A stretch of 64,000 nucleotides of DNA from Acanthacorydalis orientalis (lineage: Eukaryota; Arthropoda; Insecta; Megaloptera; Corydalidae). The stretch spans positions 60,389,877 through 60,453,876 of the forward strand of contig CM068313.1 in NCBI GenBank assembly GCA_034766995.1, read 5' to 3'. The notes below the pieces were generated by a model that did not search any database, was not told the DNA's origin, and saw only the letters and a program-made list of their open reading frames with translations. Within the stretch, counting starts at the first letter, position 1; every line of letters begins with the position of its first letter. Positions 47,607 through 58,389 of the stretch are shown piece by piece. Position numbers and translations under genes: made by a program.

Positions 47607-49877
47607 TTAACACGTTCGCGACAGGGTCTGAATTTACTGTCTTCACCGTGGGCGGCTTTGTTTTTCGTATTTTCTCCCATCTGGCGGCGCTGATTTGAAC
47701 TAAATCATATGTTACTTATTTGAACATTGTCCATCTTTTGTGAACATAAAACAATCAAAATAAAAACATACATTGTTGTTTCTGTCAGAATTATACCTGA
47801 CTATTGTTATTCATCTAAGCAGTATACCAAAATAAATATTTTGCTATAATAATTTACATTATATTTTTGTTCCGAGATAGTGCCCTGTACATATCTCAAT
47901 GTTTATATTTTTTAAGTAATATATTATATAACGTTTGTATATGAATTATAACCTTAATTTTAAATCGAATTTCAGTTAAAATAATTACCCATTAGGATGT
48001 CAAAAATGAAATTCGATGATCCATCAGATGAATCTGTTATATGTTATCGAAGGAAAAGGCTACGACCTATCTGCTACACTTCAGATGAGAGTACGTTAGA
48101 GGAAGAATCTAATACATTAACACTACACATGCATTGGAGTTTCGAATTTACATTTGTGTACGAATATAACATTCCAAGAGGGAAAACGGCAACCGATTCA
48201 GAGAACAGAAACGAAAAACGAAGTGATAGAACCTGAGCGTGTGCAAGACACGGAGCTTCTGATACAAAATATTAATTGCAATGATTCGTTGGAGATATAT
48301 AAATTATTTGTGACCGATAGTATAATTAGAATTATGGTTCAATAAACAAACAAATAAATATGCTATGCAATGTGGCACTGGTAAAAAAATCAAAACAAAA
48401 CATCAGAGATGCTGGATATTCGTCACAATAAGCGAAATGAAGGTTTTTATAGGTATATTATTAATTATGGAGATTATACAAATGCCAAACATTAGATTAT
48501 ATTGGTCCGAAAATAATATGTAGGGTAAAGACCGTATAAAGAATGTCATGAAGCGCGATCGTTTCTTGACCATTTTGAAATATTTACATTTCTCCGATAA
48601 TAAGCCATGCAGAATCGAGGATCCCTCGAACAAAATTAGAGACATCATCGAAGAAATTCTTTATACATTCAAGAGTGTAGTCAAACCTGGGAAAGCTGTT
48701 ATAATAGATGAGAGTATGATTTTATTGCGTGGACGCTTGCGTTTCTGCCAATACATCAAAGGAAAAGATCATAAATATGGCATAAAATTATAAAAGTTAC
48801 GGTTAGCAAATGGTTATATTTATGGATAAGATGTGTATGCCGGGAAAAAGCTCAACCACTTCAACAAATGGACATTGATATGATGTTGTGGAAAAACTGA
48901 TAAATGGCTTATTATTTGAGCATCGCACTTTGTATACAGACAGCTATTATTCCAGTATTCCGTTAGCACAATCAGTTTTACAAAAACAAACATATTTTTG
49001 CAGCACAGTGCAACAAAACCAAAACATTTTGCCAGTAGAAGCAAAAAGAAAGCAAACGTGGTGAAAATATGGCCGTGGAAAATAGTTCTAGCATAAAATT
49101 CGTCAAGTGGACTGATAAAAGAACAGTTTCCATGTTAACAACTTGCAAAAATCATAAGTGCGTACTAATCGAAGGAAAACCTGGAAAGAAACCTGATCTT
49201 GTTTTTGATTATAATAATGCAAAAAAGACGTTGATTTATCATATCAAATGTCATCAAATGTCATCTCATTATAATTGCTTAAGAAAAACAGTAAAATGGT
49301 ATAAAAAATTGTAGTACAGCCTACTTTGCGGTACAGCAGTGGTAAATGCATATTACATACATAAACAATGGGGCAGTCGTCAAATGAGCATATTGAAATT
49401 TAGGGAAAAAATTATTGATAAATTATTAGGAGCTGACGAAATGCCAATAACGCAAATAAAACATAACAACCATCATTTTATAGATAGATATTCAGGCTCT
49501 GCAAGAAGTGTGCGTAAACGCTGTAGAGAATGCTACAGAAAATTATCTGAACAGATGGGTGCCCCCATATCCGCAAAAAAGCCAAGCGCATTATTACGTT
49601 TTGTCCTTTTTGCAACAATCAGCCGTATTTGTGCTTACAATGTTTTAAAGAAATTCACAAAGATAAATAGTTCCCTTATGTATATAAAGATGTAAATAAA
49701 TTTAGTAATTACAGTAATCAGTTTCTTAGTTTCTATGACGCGGCAACAGTTTATGTACTACTGGTGGCTCAGTCTGCCCGATGGGACAATTGTGTATGTA
49801 CCACCGGTGGCGCATCCCGTCTCTTGGGACAAACATGAATGTACCACCGGTGGTACAGCTCGTCGTGAACGTGTTAA
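47607..49877 (+). mobile_element. piggyBac-like element (inner), nested in copy B
   Basis: Left end TTAACACGTTCGCGAC and, in inverse, right end TTAACACGTTCACGACGAGC. TTAA at 47607-47610 and 49874-49877. Copy A has the uninterrupted target (TTTGAATTTAACCAGAAATT) at 7676-7696, which confirms the insertion point. Near-palindromic TACCACCGGTGG blocks repeat near the right end (about 49758, 49799 and 49840). 2271 bp, close to full length. Confidence 0.93.
47997..49697 (+). pseudogene. piggyBac transposase pseudogene, nearly complete
   Basis: Acidic start MSKMKFDDPSDESVICYRRK (47997). Then, with stops and frameshifts: EMKVFIGILLIMEIIQMPNI; RDRFLTILKYLHFSDNKPCR; GKAVIIDESMILLRGRLRF (first Asp); LYTDSYYSSIPLA (second Asp); KFVKWTDKRTVSMLTTCKNH; DLVFDYNNAKK, where the following GVDLSDQ is replaced by unrelated residues; a KTVKWYKKL block; VVNAYYIHKQWGSRQMSILK; and the Cys-rich tail (RKRCRECYRKL, then in another frame CPFCNNQPYLCLQCF). 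It is the best-preserved piggyBac coding region in the window, but dead. Confidence 0.92.
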
Positions 49878-50239
49878 ACCAGAAATTAAAAAAAATAATA
49901 TATTGCTTTTTTGTATAGATCTATATATGGGTCTATTTTCACCCTAAGGACTTCAGTGTTATTTATTTTGAGGGACGGACAAAGGTTAATTAATAGTACA
50001 GACAGAGGTCAAATTAGTAAACACATTTATTATTCGAAGTAAATTAACGCACTTGAGAATAAATACGGAACTCGGGGCGAAGTTAAATTTAGAATATCAT
50101 AAATATGCATCTGTTTCACATATTTTTTTTTAAAAAAAAAACGATTACTGCATGCGTACAGTTGGCAAAATACCGATTTCTACTTACACGTGCAGACTGC
50201 CAAAATACACAAATATATTTACATACAAACATATACACA

Positions 50240-50260
50240 CCCTTTATACATAACACACAT

Positions 50261-50322
<62 letters not shown>

Positions 50323-50335
50323 ATATATCTGTGTG
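50240..50335. repeat. (CA)n-(TA)n compound microsatellite
   Basis: CACACATACACACACACACA, then about 22 TA units and a GTGTGTGT tail. Confidence 0.93.
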
Positions 50336-50339
50336 TGTT

Positions 50340-51280
50340 CTGCTAGTGAAATTATCGATGCTATGTTTGAAAAGAACGGGTTCGACGTGCGTGATTGCAA
50401 TGGCAAATAGCATTCACCTTTTTTCACGGTCAGTAACCTTGCGATCGTATTAGTTTACTTTATGTGATCGGCTCATCCAAATGGATCCACACATTGACGG
50501 ATTGATTGGAATCCAGCTGCGTTGTTTTGTCTCAATCGCACGTTTGTTCGAATTCAGTGCGATGGAGTTTCACGGTCTCGCCTCGTATCACTTAAAACGC
50601 GGACCCGTCTACACGATAATTATATCCATATTTTATTTTTCGTCCGTGCGCATTATTAATAGGTCGTTTCGGATATATTTCGGTCTTCTAATTGGATTTC
50701 TCTCTTTGAAACGGACACGAAAAAAAACAGTATTCAGTATTATGTCATGATTTATTATTGTTCTTTTTTTTAGATTTTTTTATACACACACGAATATATT
50801 TAGTTTGTTTGTCAAGTTAATAATTATGAACTGAATTTATCAGGTGTGTAGAACGCTTCTTATATAAATACTGTTTCTTGCATTTAAATTACTTAATATT
50901 CTTTACTTACTATGATATTTAAAAAATTAGACTTAGAAATTAACTGAAAAATGTTCAATTTAACCGTCATACCAGGCCGGTCAGAAGTAACATAGGCAAA
51001 CTTGAGCATACTTTTTAGTAATGTTGACACGAATGGATGGCGATAGTTGTTCGATTTATGTCATTTTGTATACCGTTTTACTATTGGTAGAGAACATGAA
51101 CATATATATGCTTTTCTATTGGTCAAAAAAAAATGCATTCTTAAAAAGAAACTGTTCGAAAATTACATCTGTTTGACATGTGTTTAACATTTTTATTGTT
51201 CAGTGTTCGTGAAATAATTTGTGATTAAAGCAGGCGAGTTATATTTTAATTAGATTAACTTTAATTGTTAATAGTTATTT
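50340..51280. other. low-copy-looking sequence, no gene confirmed
   Basis: 50340-50740 has raised G+C and an 89-codon frame (50481-50750) with a hydrophobic middle, but no recognised domain and no clear exon borders. The remainder is AT-rich with no features. Confidence 0.3.
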
Positions 51281-51289
51281 ACGTATTAT

Positions 51290-53735
51290 TGTAGAGCACG
51301 TCTTTGGATTCAAACAATGGCAATTGGTGAAGAACATATGGTTCAGCATGTAGAGTGAAAAAATTGTCAACATCATTATAGATCATGCGATTTTACAAAT
51401 TCCCAATAAATTGCATCAACAGATTAGCGGTCCTCTCTTTGTGCTTGGAAAGATAGGTATAAAATATTTTTATTTCTTAACATAATCTGCTTGTGGTTTA
51501 TTACATATGGTTTTGAAAAATAATAATTTTTCAAAACCATGCTATGTGAGATACAATGATCTGAAAGTACCTAATTTGTTTTTGGGTAGCAAGAAACATT
51601 TGTATAATAAATACTGTTCAAATTTTAGTAACTGTCCGCAGTGGTTTCATCAACCAGTACGATGGAAACACTGATTGCTCCTACCATTGCAGATGTGATC
51701 GATCTACCAGTGAATGTAAGTATTCACAAGTATAATATTATTATTTATACTATAATTTATTTTGTAAAATTATAAACGTTTCTACTCTAATTACTATTCA
51801 AACTGTAGCCACATCTGCAATGTTTCCATTATTATTTTGAATAGAAACAATGATGGTGTAAGTTAATTTAGTAATTCAAAACAGTAGAAAGTTATACGAT
51901 ACAATAGATAACATACATTTTAGATCGTAACTAATAATTATTTTAAAATTTAATAGTGTAATAATTTTTTAAAATTCATAAATCTGTACACTGGTCTTTA
52001 TAACTTAACAAATATAGATATATTTTTTATTGGTTCGTATCAGGGGTATGAAAGATTTAGGTAAACAGTGGATAGATAAGGAGTTGTTATGTCTGTCTTT
52101 GGAAGAGAAGCCCAAAAGGTTATCGTTTATTATAGAAATTAATTGTTTTACCATCGATTAATTCTTTAAGGATTTTTTTGAGATCGATTCCTTTGAAACC
52201 AGGTGTGAACGATTACATTATGTCGTACCTAACACGCATGGTGAGTTATTTAGAGGACAAAGACTACTTCTATTTGTTAATGTTCGATGAAATTTCAATT
52301 CACGAGGGGTTGTATGACCTACGTGCTGATAGAATTACTGGGCATGTTGACATGAACACCGGATTCATAGGGAAGAAATATGTAAATAGCGTTATGGTTT
52401 TTATGTACAAGATGTGTGATGTAGCTGGAAGCAGCCAATTGCCTACTGATTTTGTCGAAATTTAACTTCAGATCATTTGTCACGAATGATCATTGAAGTT
52501 ATTCGAAGAATAGTGTCAATTGGACTTCGGGTTATGTGCACGGTGTGTGACATGGGATGCAATAACCAGAAAGTTTTAAATTCCTTAAAATCGATAAAAG
52601 ACCCCTCCCCTTGGTTTCGATGGTAGAGCAATTTTAGTAGCGTTAATCCCAAGCTTAAATTCATAAAGCAAGACGCACGTATTACACCATTTTTCACATA
52701 CATTTTTAAGAGTTAGAATTATTTTTTAAATAAAAGTGAACAGTTTGAGATTCAGTCAACAATTAACAGTAAAACACATGCTAATATAACTGATAAACAA
52801 TTGTTCGAATTTTATACGATTTGCACATTATAACAGCGACAGAACTTTCTTGGTTACCTGATATTAAAAAAAAATTGACCGGGAAATTTATCAAGAAATC
52901 CGAGATTACACTTATTGTCCAACTCAATTATTCAATTCAAGACAGAATTATTATGATTGATTCAGTTTAAAGGTACGGAATTAATTTTTACATCCAATTA
53001 ATGTTAATTTAATGGAAATAATGTTTGTTTTGTTTGAAGAATTGACACTTTTTTCTTATTTTTATTTTCGAAAACAAAACTGACACAATTTTATAGCTAT
53101 GAGGAAATTTGTCTTTATAGTAAATGAATGAGTTTGTCCTCAAGTTTTTTTTTAAAAAAAAATATATTAGTATCATTCGAGAAATATTATATCAATTATA
53201 GATTTTAAAATCTATTCACATGAGAGGTTCTTTCAAATTTAATAACGCAACTTTTCTCAGACTTTATTAAAAAAATATTTCAGGATTACAAAGTCATTAT
53301 ATTCCAGATGACAAATAGATCTATTGTTTTTTTAAACAATAATATCTGTCCTTTAATGGTACAGATCTTGAAATGTGCTGATTACAACATGATAAAATCA
53401 TATATAAGAACTTACAATTTCGAAATGCATTAAAACCGGCTTACACGTTTAATTTATAACATAAATTAAAACTGAAAAACAAGACTGCGGCTATTCTTCA
53501 TTCCCTTAATGGGAAAAATTCTTTAGAGCCCCGTGAAATACATGTTTCGAGATTTTTTACTGAAAACAACAAATTCTGGGAGGATGGTATTATGGATCTG
53601 TCTACAAGTGACAAAAAGTCATTGATCATAATGGTCAATACATTATTTAAAAAAGTTTTCTGTATTAAAAAAAAAACATTTATCGAGAAACCTGACATTT
53701 ATTGGCCATCTCAATATTTTAATTCAATACAGAAT
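51290..53735 (+). pseudogene. P-element/THAP9-like transposase remnant
   Basis: Best part at 52094-52720: RSPKGYRLL*KLIVLPSIN, then SIPLKPGVNDYIMSYLTRMV, YFYLLMFDEISIHEGLYDLR, RITGHVDMNTGF and, after a frameshift, SIGLRVMCTVCDMGCNNQKV. These are the conserved blocks of Tnp_P_element/THAP9 proteins (IPLKPGINxYI, FLMFDEMSL, GLxVxxTVCDQGxxN). 51290-51460 gives RLWIQTM...NCQHHYRSCDFTN, possibly a decayed THAP zinc finger (WxxxxG...CSxHFxxxDF). 53400-53735 gives ALKPAYTFNL*HKLKLKNKT with AAILHSLNG, like KMKVxLAAQxxS. Stops and frameshifts throughout. Confidence 0.72.
51629..51715 (+). other. possible exon-like segment inside the P-like region
   Basis: Preceded by TTCAAATTTTAG and followed by GTAAGTATT. 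It is 87 bp, with one open frame, TVRSGFINQYDGNTDCSYHC then RCDRSTSE. It could be an exon of the THAP/P-like gene or chance. An inverse, shortened copy of part of it lies near 51800-51850. Confidence 0.25.
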
Positions 53736-54287
53736 TATGACTGATTCAATTTAAAGGTACGGAATTAACTTTTATGTCGAATAAATGTTAATTTAATGGA
53801 AATAATGTTTGTTTTGTTTGAAGAATTTAAACTTTTTTCTTATTTTTATTTTCGAGAACAAAACTGGCACAGTTTTATCATTATGGGGAAATTTGTCTTA
53901 ATGGTGAATGAATGAGGTTGTCCATAAGTTTTTTTTTTAAAAAAAATGTTAGTGTCAATCGAGAAATATTATATAAATTATAGATTTTAAAACTTATTCA
54001 AATGAGAGATTCTTTCAAATTTAGATTCGTAATTTTTTTCAGACTTTATTAAAAAATATTTTCAGTATTACAGTCTTTACACTTCAGATGAAAATAGATC
54101 TAATATTTTTTTAAACAATAATTTCAACATCAGTCCTGTTACCGTACAGATTTTGAAATGTGCTGATTACATCATGATAAAATCATATAAAAGAACTTAA
54201 AATTTCGAAATGCAAAAATCCGGCTTGCACGTTTAATTTACAACGAATATTAAAACTGAAAAACAAGACTGCGGCATATTCTTCATT
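52860..54287. repeat. tandem duplication within the P-like element, period about 790 bp
   Basis: Unit 1 begins about 52860 and unit 2 about 53656. Shared blocks include AATAATGTTTGTTTTGTTTG, GAATGAGTTTGTCC-like, GAGAAATATTATAT, TTTTAAACAATAAT and AAGACTGCGGC. Unit 2 stops at about 54287, where minus-strand host-like sequence begins. Confidence 0.82.
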
Positions 54288-54348
54288 GTTCTGTCGTCGG
54301 CCGTCGCCAGAATCGAGACTTTTTTTATAAGCTCGATCGTATCATTAC

Positions 54349-54430
54349 CAACGCAGCATTTCGCTGCGAATGGCATGTTAATAGGTATAAAGTACGTCAA
54401 TAACGTAAAGTGTGCGAAGAATTTCATCAT
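54349..54430 (-). CDS. candidate first coding exon with signal peptide, host gene unidentified
   Basis: On the minus strand, ATG at 54430 opens MMKFFAHFTLLTYFIPINM then PFAAKCCV: a short charged start, a hydrophobic core and an Ala-Ala cleavage-like site, as in secretory signal peptides. After 27 codons plus one G the sequence reads GTAATG, a usable 5' splice site. A TATA box lies about 55-60 bp upstream of the ATG, and a 4-codon uORF (ATG at 54448) precedes it. The exon ends in phase 1 and would make GAT with the exon at 39168-39034. If not spliced the frame runs into P-like sequence at 54287, which argues for splicing. The product may be a secreted peptide; no family was recognised. Confidence 0.4.
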
Positions 54431-54483
54431 GTGTTACCAACCGTTCATCTTAAGTGTTCTGTCTACAATGACGATCGACGGCG

Positions 54484-54491
54484 CTTATATA
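54484..54491 (-). promoter_or_regulatory. candidate TATA box
   Basis: TATATAAG on the minus strand inside a GC-richer stretch (54440-54640), followed by ATCGTCATTGTAG and then the 5' leader of the candidate signal-peptide exon. Confidence 0.4.
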
Positions 54492-55035
54492 CAAGCGTCG
54501 AACAGAATATCGCCACGGTCCGCAGTAAAATACAGATATATTGCATTGTGATGGATCTTCGTCTCTATCGGGCGACGTAGAACCACCTGCACAACATACC
54601 GTTCGATAACGACGACAATAACGGACGAATATGAGGAATGTGATGGAGTTTGATGATGATTGCAATTTGTATGAATGTAGATCGATGTAATGTGATTGGC
54701 ACAGAAGTAAAATCATCTTGGAAATACTAGGTTATTCAATAAGTAATTTTCGTGCTTATTTTTAGTTAATTCTAAAGAACGAAAAATAAGGAAATTTGTA
54801 ATATTTATAGAAGAAATTCTATTAAAATTCGACTATAGTGACACTGAAAGGAGCCTGGTAAAGAAGTCGTTATAACTAAATATAGATCAGAGATGGGCAA
54901 CTTCTTCGATAATAAGAGCCACATATAATACTTTTCATACATTTTTGAATGTTCAAGAGCCAAAGCAAATATATTATAAAATTATATTTATTAGATTGGT
55001 AGAAAAATAATTGCGATTTATGACCTACAAATTCA

Positions 55036-55057
55036 TATATATATATATATATATATA

Positions 55058-55133
<76 letters not shown>
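55036..55133. repeat. (TA)n microsatellite within MITE
   Basis: TA units with two CTATATA interruptions, at the point where other MITE copies have a short ATATATATG. Confidence 0.95.
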
Positions 55134-55137
<4 letters not shown>

Positions 55138-55387
55138 TTTTTTGATTTTCCTAGCTGTTTTAAGTGGTCCAGAACTGTTTGATGACTAACGTCTAACTTT
55201 TGTGCAAGCTCTTAAATTGTTTGCGTGGTTTAGGTTGAACTAATATCTTCAGTTGTTCATTATGAACAGAAAATAAACGTCCGAGCCTTTTTTTATTTTC
55301 AAGGCTCTCGTTCTCAGCATGACATTTTTGGAACCACCATTGCACCGTACATTCCCTAAAGTACCCACACCAAAAACATTGTTTAAT

Positions 55388-55640
55388 TAATAAATTGCAT
55401 GCCGTTATACACCGAATTCATAATAAAAAATATTAAGGAGGATTGATAAAATATTAATTTTATGGATAAATTGAATCTTTGTGTACATATTTGTGTAATT
55501 ATATTAAAAATGTCATTTGAAAATTGTTTCTATTTAAAAAAAAACATTGTATCATCGATCATAAATTAAGCTATGCTCCTTTTTTCTTAATTCATGTAGT
55601 GTAACCGAAAAAATCAAAAAAAAATCGATTTATGAGTCAT
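55388..55640 (+). pseudogene. Tc1-like transposase C-terminal fragment, second copy
   Basis: Inverse copy of 8940-9190 (CATGCCGTTATACACCGAAT, TGGATAAATTGAATCTTTGT), coding on the plus strand for the decayed MPLYTEFIIKN block. Confidence 0.65.
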
Positions 55641-55708
55641 TCAATTGAAAGGCACCGAATTATTTTTACATCTAATAAATTCAACAAAATCGACAATTTG
55701 TCTTAATA

Positions 55709-56222
55709 TTAAGTTGATAGAAAAATAAGTGCAGTTTATGACCTTCAAATTCATATATATATTTCACTTTTTTGATTTTCCTAGATCTTTTAAGTGGTCC
55801 AGAACTGTTCGATGACTAACGCCTAACTTTTGTGCAAGTTCTTAAATTGTTATGCGTGATTCACATTGAACGCACATCTTCAGTTGTTCAATATGAACTG
55901 AAGATGAACGCCCGAGACTTTTTTCATCTTCAAAGCTCTCGTCCTCAGCACGAAATTTTTGGAACCACCATTGCAACATACATTCCCTAAGGTACCCACA
56001 CCAAAAACATTGTTTAGTTAACGTGCAATTTTTGCTGCTTTTCCACACGTTTTGAGCTCATACAAGAATATTGCTCTTATTTGCTTCTTTTTAATATTTA
56101 ATTCAATAACCCAATTTTAAGTAACATTAACAATAAAACCAAAATCAATGTTACCAAAATACAGACCAAAAAATGATTAGAATTCAGGATAAAAAACAGA
56201 AATTATTTTCCTACCAACGTAA
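55709..56222 (-). mobile_element. mariner-derived MITE (inner)
   Basis: Ends TTAAGTTGATAGAAAAATAA and TTATTTTCCTACCAACGTAA. The minus frame KQCFWCGYLRECMLQWWFQK then FRAEDESFEDEKSLGRSSSV is almost the same as in the 8513-8719 copy, including the GCxYLREC changes, so these two copies share a recent ancestor. Confidence 0.88.
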
Positions 56223-56946
56223 TAGACAGCATTATATTTATTTATATTCTTGTATAGTTCATAAAGATTATTTATAATTTCACAGAAGAGATCTTTTTTT
56301 TTAAAAAAAACGCAATTATTTTACTATCGACCTAATACAAATAATAAAAAATACAACTATATAGTAGTATTACTCACCAAACCAGAATATGTTTAATTTC
56401 TACTAGCTGAAGACTTTGATAGAGTCTTCGTTTTTGCAGATAAAAGTTCTCGAGACCGTGTTAAAGTTGCGTTTTTAGAGAGTGTTTCTCTAAAATTGAC
56501 ACAGTAATCCGTCCCGAATTTGATTTTATTGCATTCAGCAAATCTTAATTAACAAAATTGTTTAGTTTTATACCTTTTTTAAGGAATGTCCATAACCGTA
56601 GACCCACGTTAAACAGCAGTTGGGTCACATAATGGGTATGGATGTTTAAAAAGATAATGTGAATTATCCGTTCATATATAAAATATTCTAATATTGGTAC
56701 ATATTATACTACTATAGATTATTAATATGAAAGTTTAAGAAAAATGGCAATGAAACTCAATATTGTTTTGAGAGCCGCGCAGAGTAACTTTGGGAGCCAT
56801 ATGCGGCTAGCCAGCCGCAGTTTGCCCACCGTTGATATAGAATATGGTTCAAAATACAAAATTGACTGTGAAGGAATATTATAAGAGTGATTCAATAAAA
56901 CAAAAATATATCAAGTATATCAAGATACAAAAATCAAAATAAAAAT

Positions 56947-56947
<1 letters not shown>

Positions 56948-57025
<78 letters not shown>
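56948..57025. repeat. (TA)n microsatellite abutting a mariner end
   Basis: TA units with one CATATA interruption, ending at the mariner left end. Confidence 0.95.
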
Positions 57026-57028
<3 letters not shown>

Positions 57029-57300
57029 GGAGTTTGCATTGAAAGCCGCTGTTCACGTGTAGATGACTCTAGGTGCATATGCTGTGGGCAGTGACAGATG
57101 TCTCGTATGTCATTTTGAAGTGTGAACATTTCCCACTAAAATTCAATCATCAGACGCAATCCTTTGTTTACGCGCGTGCTTTTCTATAACCGAATTGAAA
57201 TGGAACGCGATAAGTTAGTTTTCCGATGTGTACTTCTTTCTACACTACTTTGATTTGAAAAAAGTGCCGCTGAAAAGCTCATCCATAAATCACAGAATAG
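57026..57300 (+). mobile_element. mariner (mauritiana-like), 5' fragment
   Basis: Left end TAGGAGTTTGCATTGAAAGC, 5' leader with GTGTAGATGACTCTAGGTGC as in the other copies, then MERDKLVFRCVLLSTLL (ATG at 57199), and truncation within about 30 codons where Tc1-like sequence begins. Confidence 0.82.
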
Positions 57301-57404
57301 ATAGCGAGATTTCCTTGCGCAGTTGAACTTTACTTCGCACTTTCTTGCTCTTTGTCTCTAAATCTACACAAACTCATTGAAAACTGTTATGGAATAAGAA
57401 ATGG
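57281..57404 (+). pseudogene. Tc1-like fragment, inverse partner of 62165-62300
   Basis: AAATCACAGAATAGATAGCG...CATTGAAAACTGTTATGGAA matches the inverse of 62170-62295. It is a short piece of the C-terminal coding region of that Tc1-like family. Confidence 0.6.
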
Positions 57405-57487
57405 GGTCCTTCATTTTTTTCGAATACCACGAGCTGAAATTGCTTCATTGAAATACTAAGTTTTTTGCGTTTTGTTAAAAAAAAAAC

Positions 57488-57817
57488 AAGAGAAGTCAAC
57501 GTTTGGGAGAGAATAAATTCGCTTTGGTATCAAGAGTATGGAACACATTCATTGAAAACAATCAAAACTGTTACAAGCCAACCGAAAATATCATAGTTGA
57601 TGAAAAGTTCCCAACCAAAGTTAGATGTAAGTTCACCCAATACATATCGAATAAGCTAGATAAATTTTCCATAAAATTTTGGTTGGCATCTGATGTAAAA
57701 AGTAAATATATTGTAAATGGGTTTCCATACTTGGGAAAAGACGAAACAAGACCGACATCAGTTTCATTGGACGAGTCCGACGTTTTGAAACTCATTAAAC
57801 TATTTACTGAAACATGA
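57488..57817 (+). pseudogene. piggyBac-like transposase fragment (third family)
   Basis: RSQRLGENKFALVSRVWNTF, CYKPTENIIVDEKFPTKVRC, FTQYISNKLDKFSIKFWLAS and IVNGFPYLGKDETRPTSVSL match the central DDE region of piggyBac-like transposases (IDEQLFPTKxRCxFTQYxPxKPDKFGIKFW...PYLGKDETRP). The first catalytic Asp (VDE) is present. The frame stops at 57817 within the next block. Typical N- and C-terminal parts are absent nearby. The residues differ from copies A/B, the inner element and the 27684 copy. Confidence 0.88.
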
Positions 57818-58318
57818 CTAAAGCTACTGAACCATTTACCATACTACCATTTACCACCATACTTGTCCATTTACTGAAGCTAATGAACCATTTTTTTTTG
57901 TAGAGTAACCATTCATCTGTAAAAATTGTGGTATTGAATAAGGAAACATAATTTTATTACAACACTATTTTCAAATCGTGTTAGAAATAGTGTTAAAAAG
58001 TTCGACCAACAAGCGGTAACGTTTTCAATACTGTTGTTCCTAGACCTGTATGTAAGACTGTGCTCTCATCATTATTCAAAATTCTAAATTATTCCAACTC
58101 AATGAAATTTCAATGTCAAAAAAGTATATTAGGTTAACAAGAACAATACTTGAGGCATATATATTCTAACAGGATTGAAAGAGTTAAACAAATTATTATA
58201 TTTTGCAAAGTATTGGTAGTAATGTTTTATTAATACCAGTGCCGTTTCTATTTTCATAATTATAATAAATTTATGTGTCAAAAACATCACTTTGACTAAT
58301 CTAAAAAAAGTGTAACAG

Positions 58319-58320
<2 letters not shown>

Positions 58321-58385
<65 letters not shown>
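58321..58385. repeat. (TA)n microsatellite
   Basis: About 29 TA units plus TTTATATA. Confidence 0.95.
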
Positions 58386-58386
<1 letters not shown>

Positions 58387-58389
58387 TAG

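Larger units (their letters stand above)
46773..49989 (+). mobile_element. piggyBac-like element (copy B, outer), internally deleted and carrying a nested element
   Basis: Left end TTAAACCTTCATCCGTCCCT; right end, in inverse, TTAACCTTTGTCCGTCCCTC. TTAA at 46773-46776 and 49986-49989. Without the nested element (47607-49877) it is about 0.95 kb, matching copy A. It keeps only the 3' third of its own transposase. Confidence 0.9.
54991..56335 (-). mobile_element. composite MITE insertion (outer mariner MITE ends)
   Basis: Outer ends TTAGATTGGTAGAAAAATAA (54991) and, in inverse, TTAGGTCGATAGTAAAATAA (56335). From 54991 to 55387 it is the 3' part of a minus-strand MITE (HTH blocks, with a TA array inserted at 55036-55133). 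55388-55640 is Tc1-like sequence, 55709-56222 is a complete second MITE, and 56223-56335 is the associated unit. The order from 55388 is the inverse of 8093-9190, so the whole composite has been copied. Confidence 0.8.
54888..56834 (+). mobile_element. hAT-type element carrying nested mariner MITEs
   Basis: Left end CAGAGATGGGCAACTTC; right end, in inverse, CAACGGTGGGCAAACTGCGG. Flanks ATATAGAT and ATATAGAA (54880-54887, 56835-56842) are a 7-of-8 match, consistent with an aged 8-bp duplication. AAGAGCCACATATAATAC and GAGCCGCGCAGAG...GAGCCATATGCGGC are subterminal repeats. Comparison with 45456-45690 shows that 54990-56336 is inserted DNA at a TA. No hAT transposase found. Confidence 0.82.

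Noticed and set aside
50481..50750. 89-codon frame with hydrophobic stretch
   Set aside because: Not recognised, no splice sites that fit, single frame of modest length in GC-richer sequence.
54450..54716. 88-codon minus frame upstream of the signal-peptide exon
   Set aside because: It covers the TATA box and leader of the candidate gene. Openness is explained by the local G+C; no recognisable protein.
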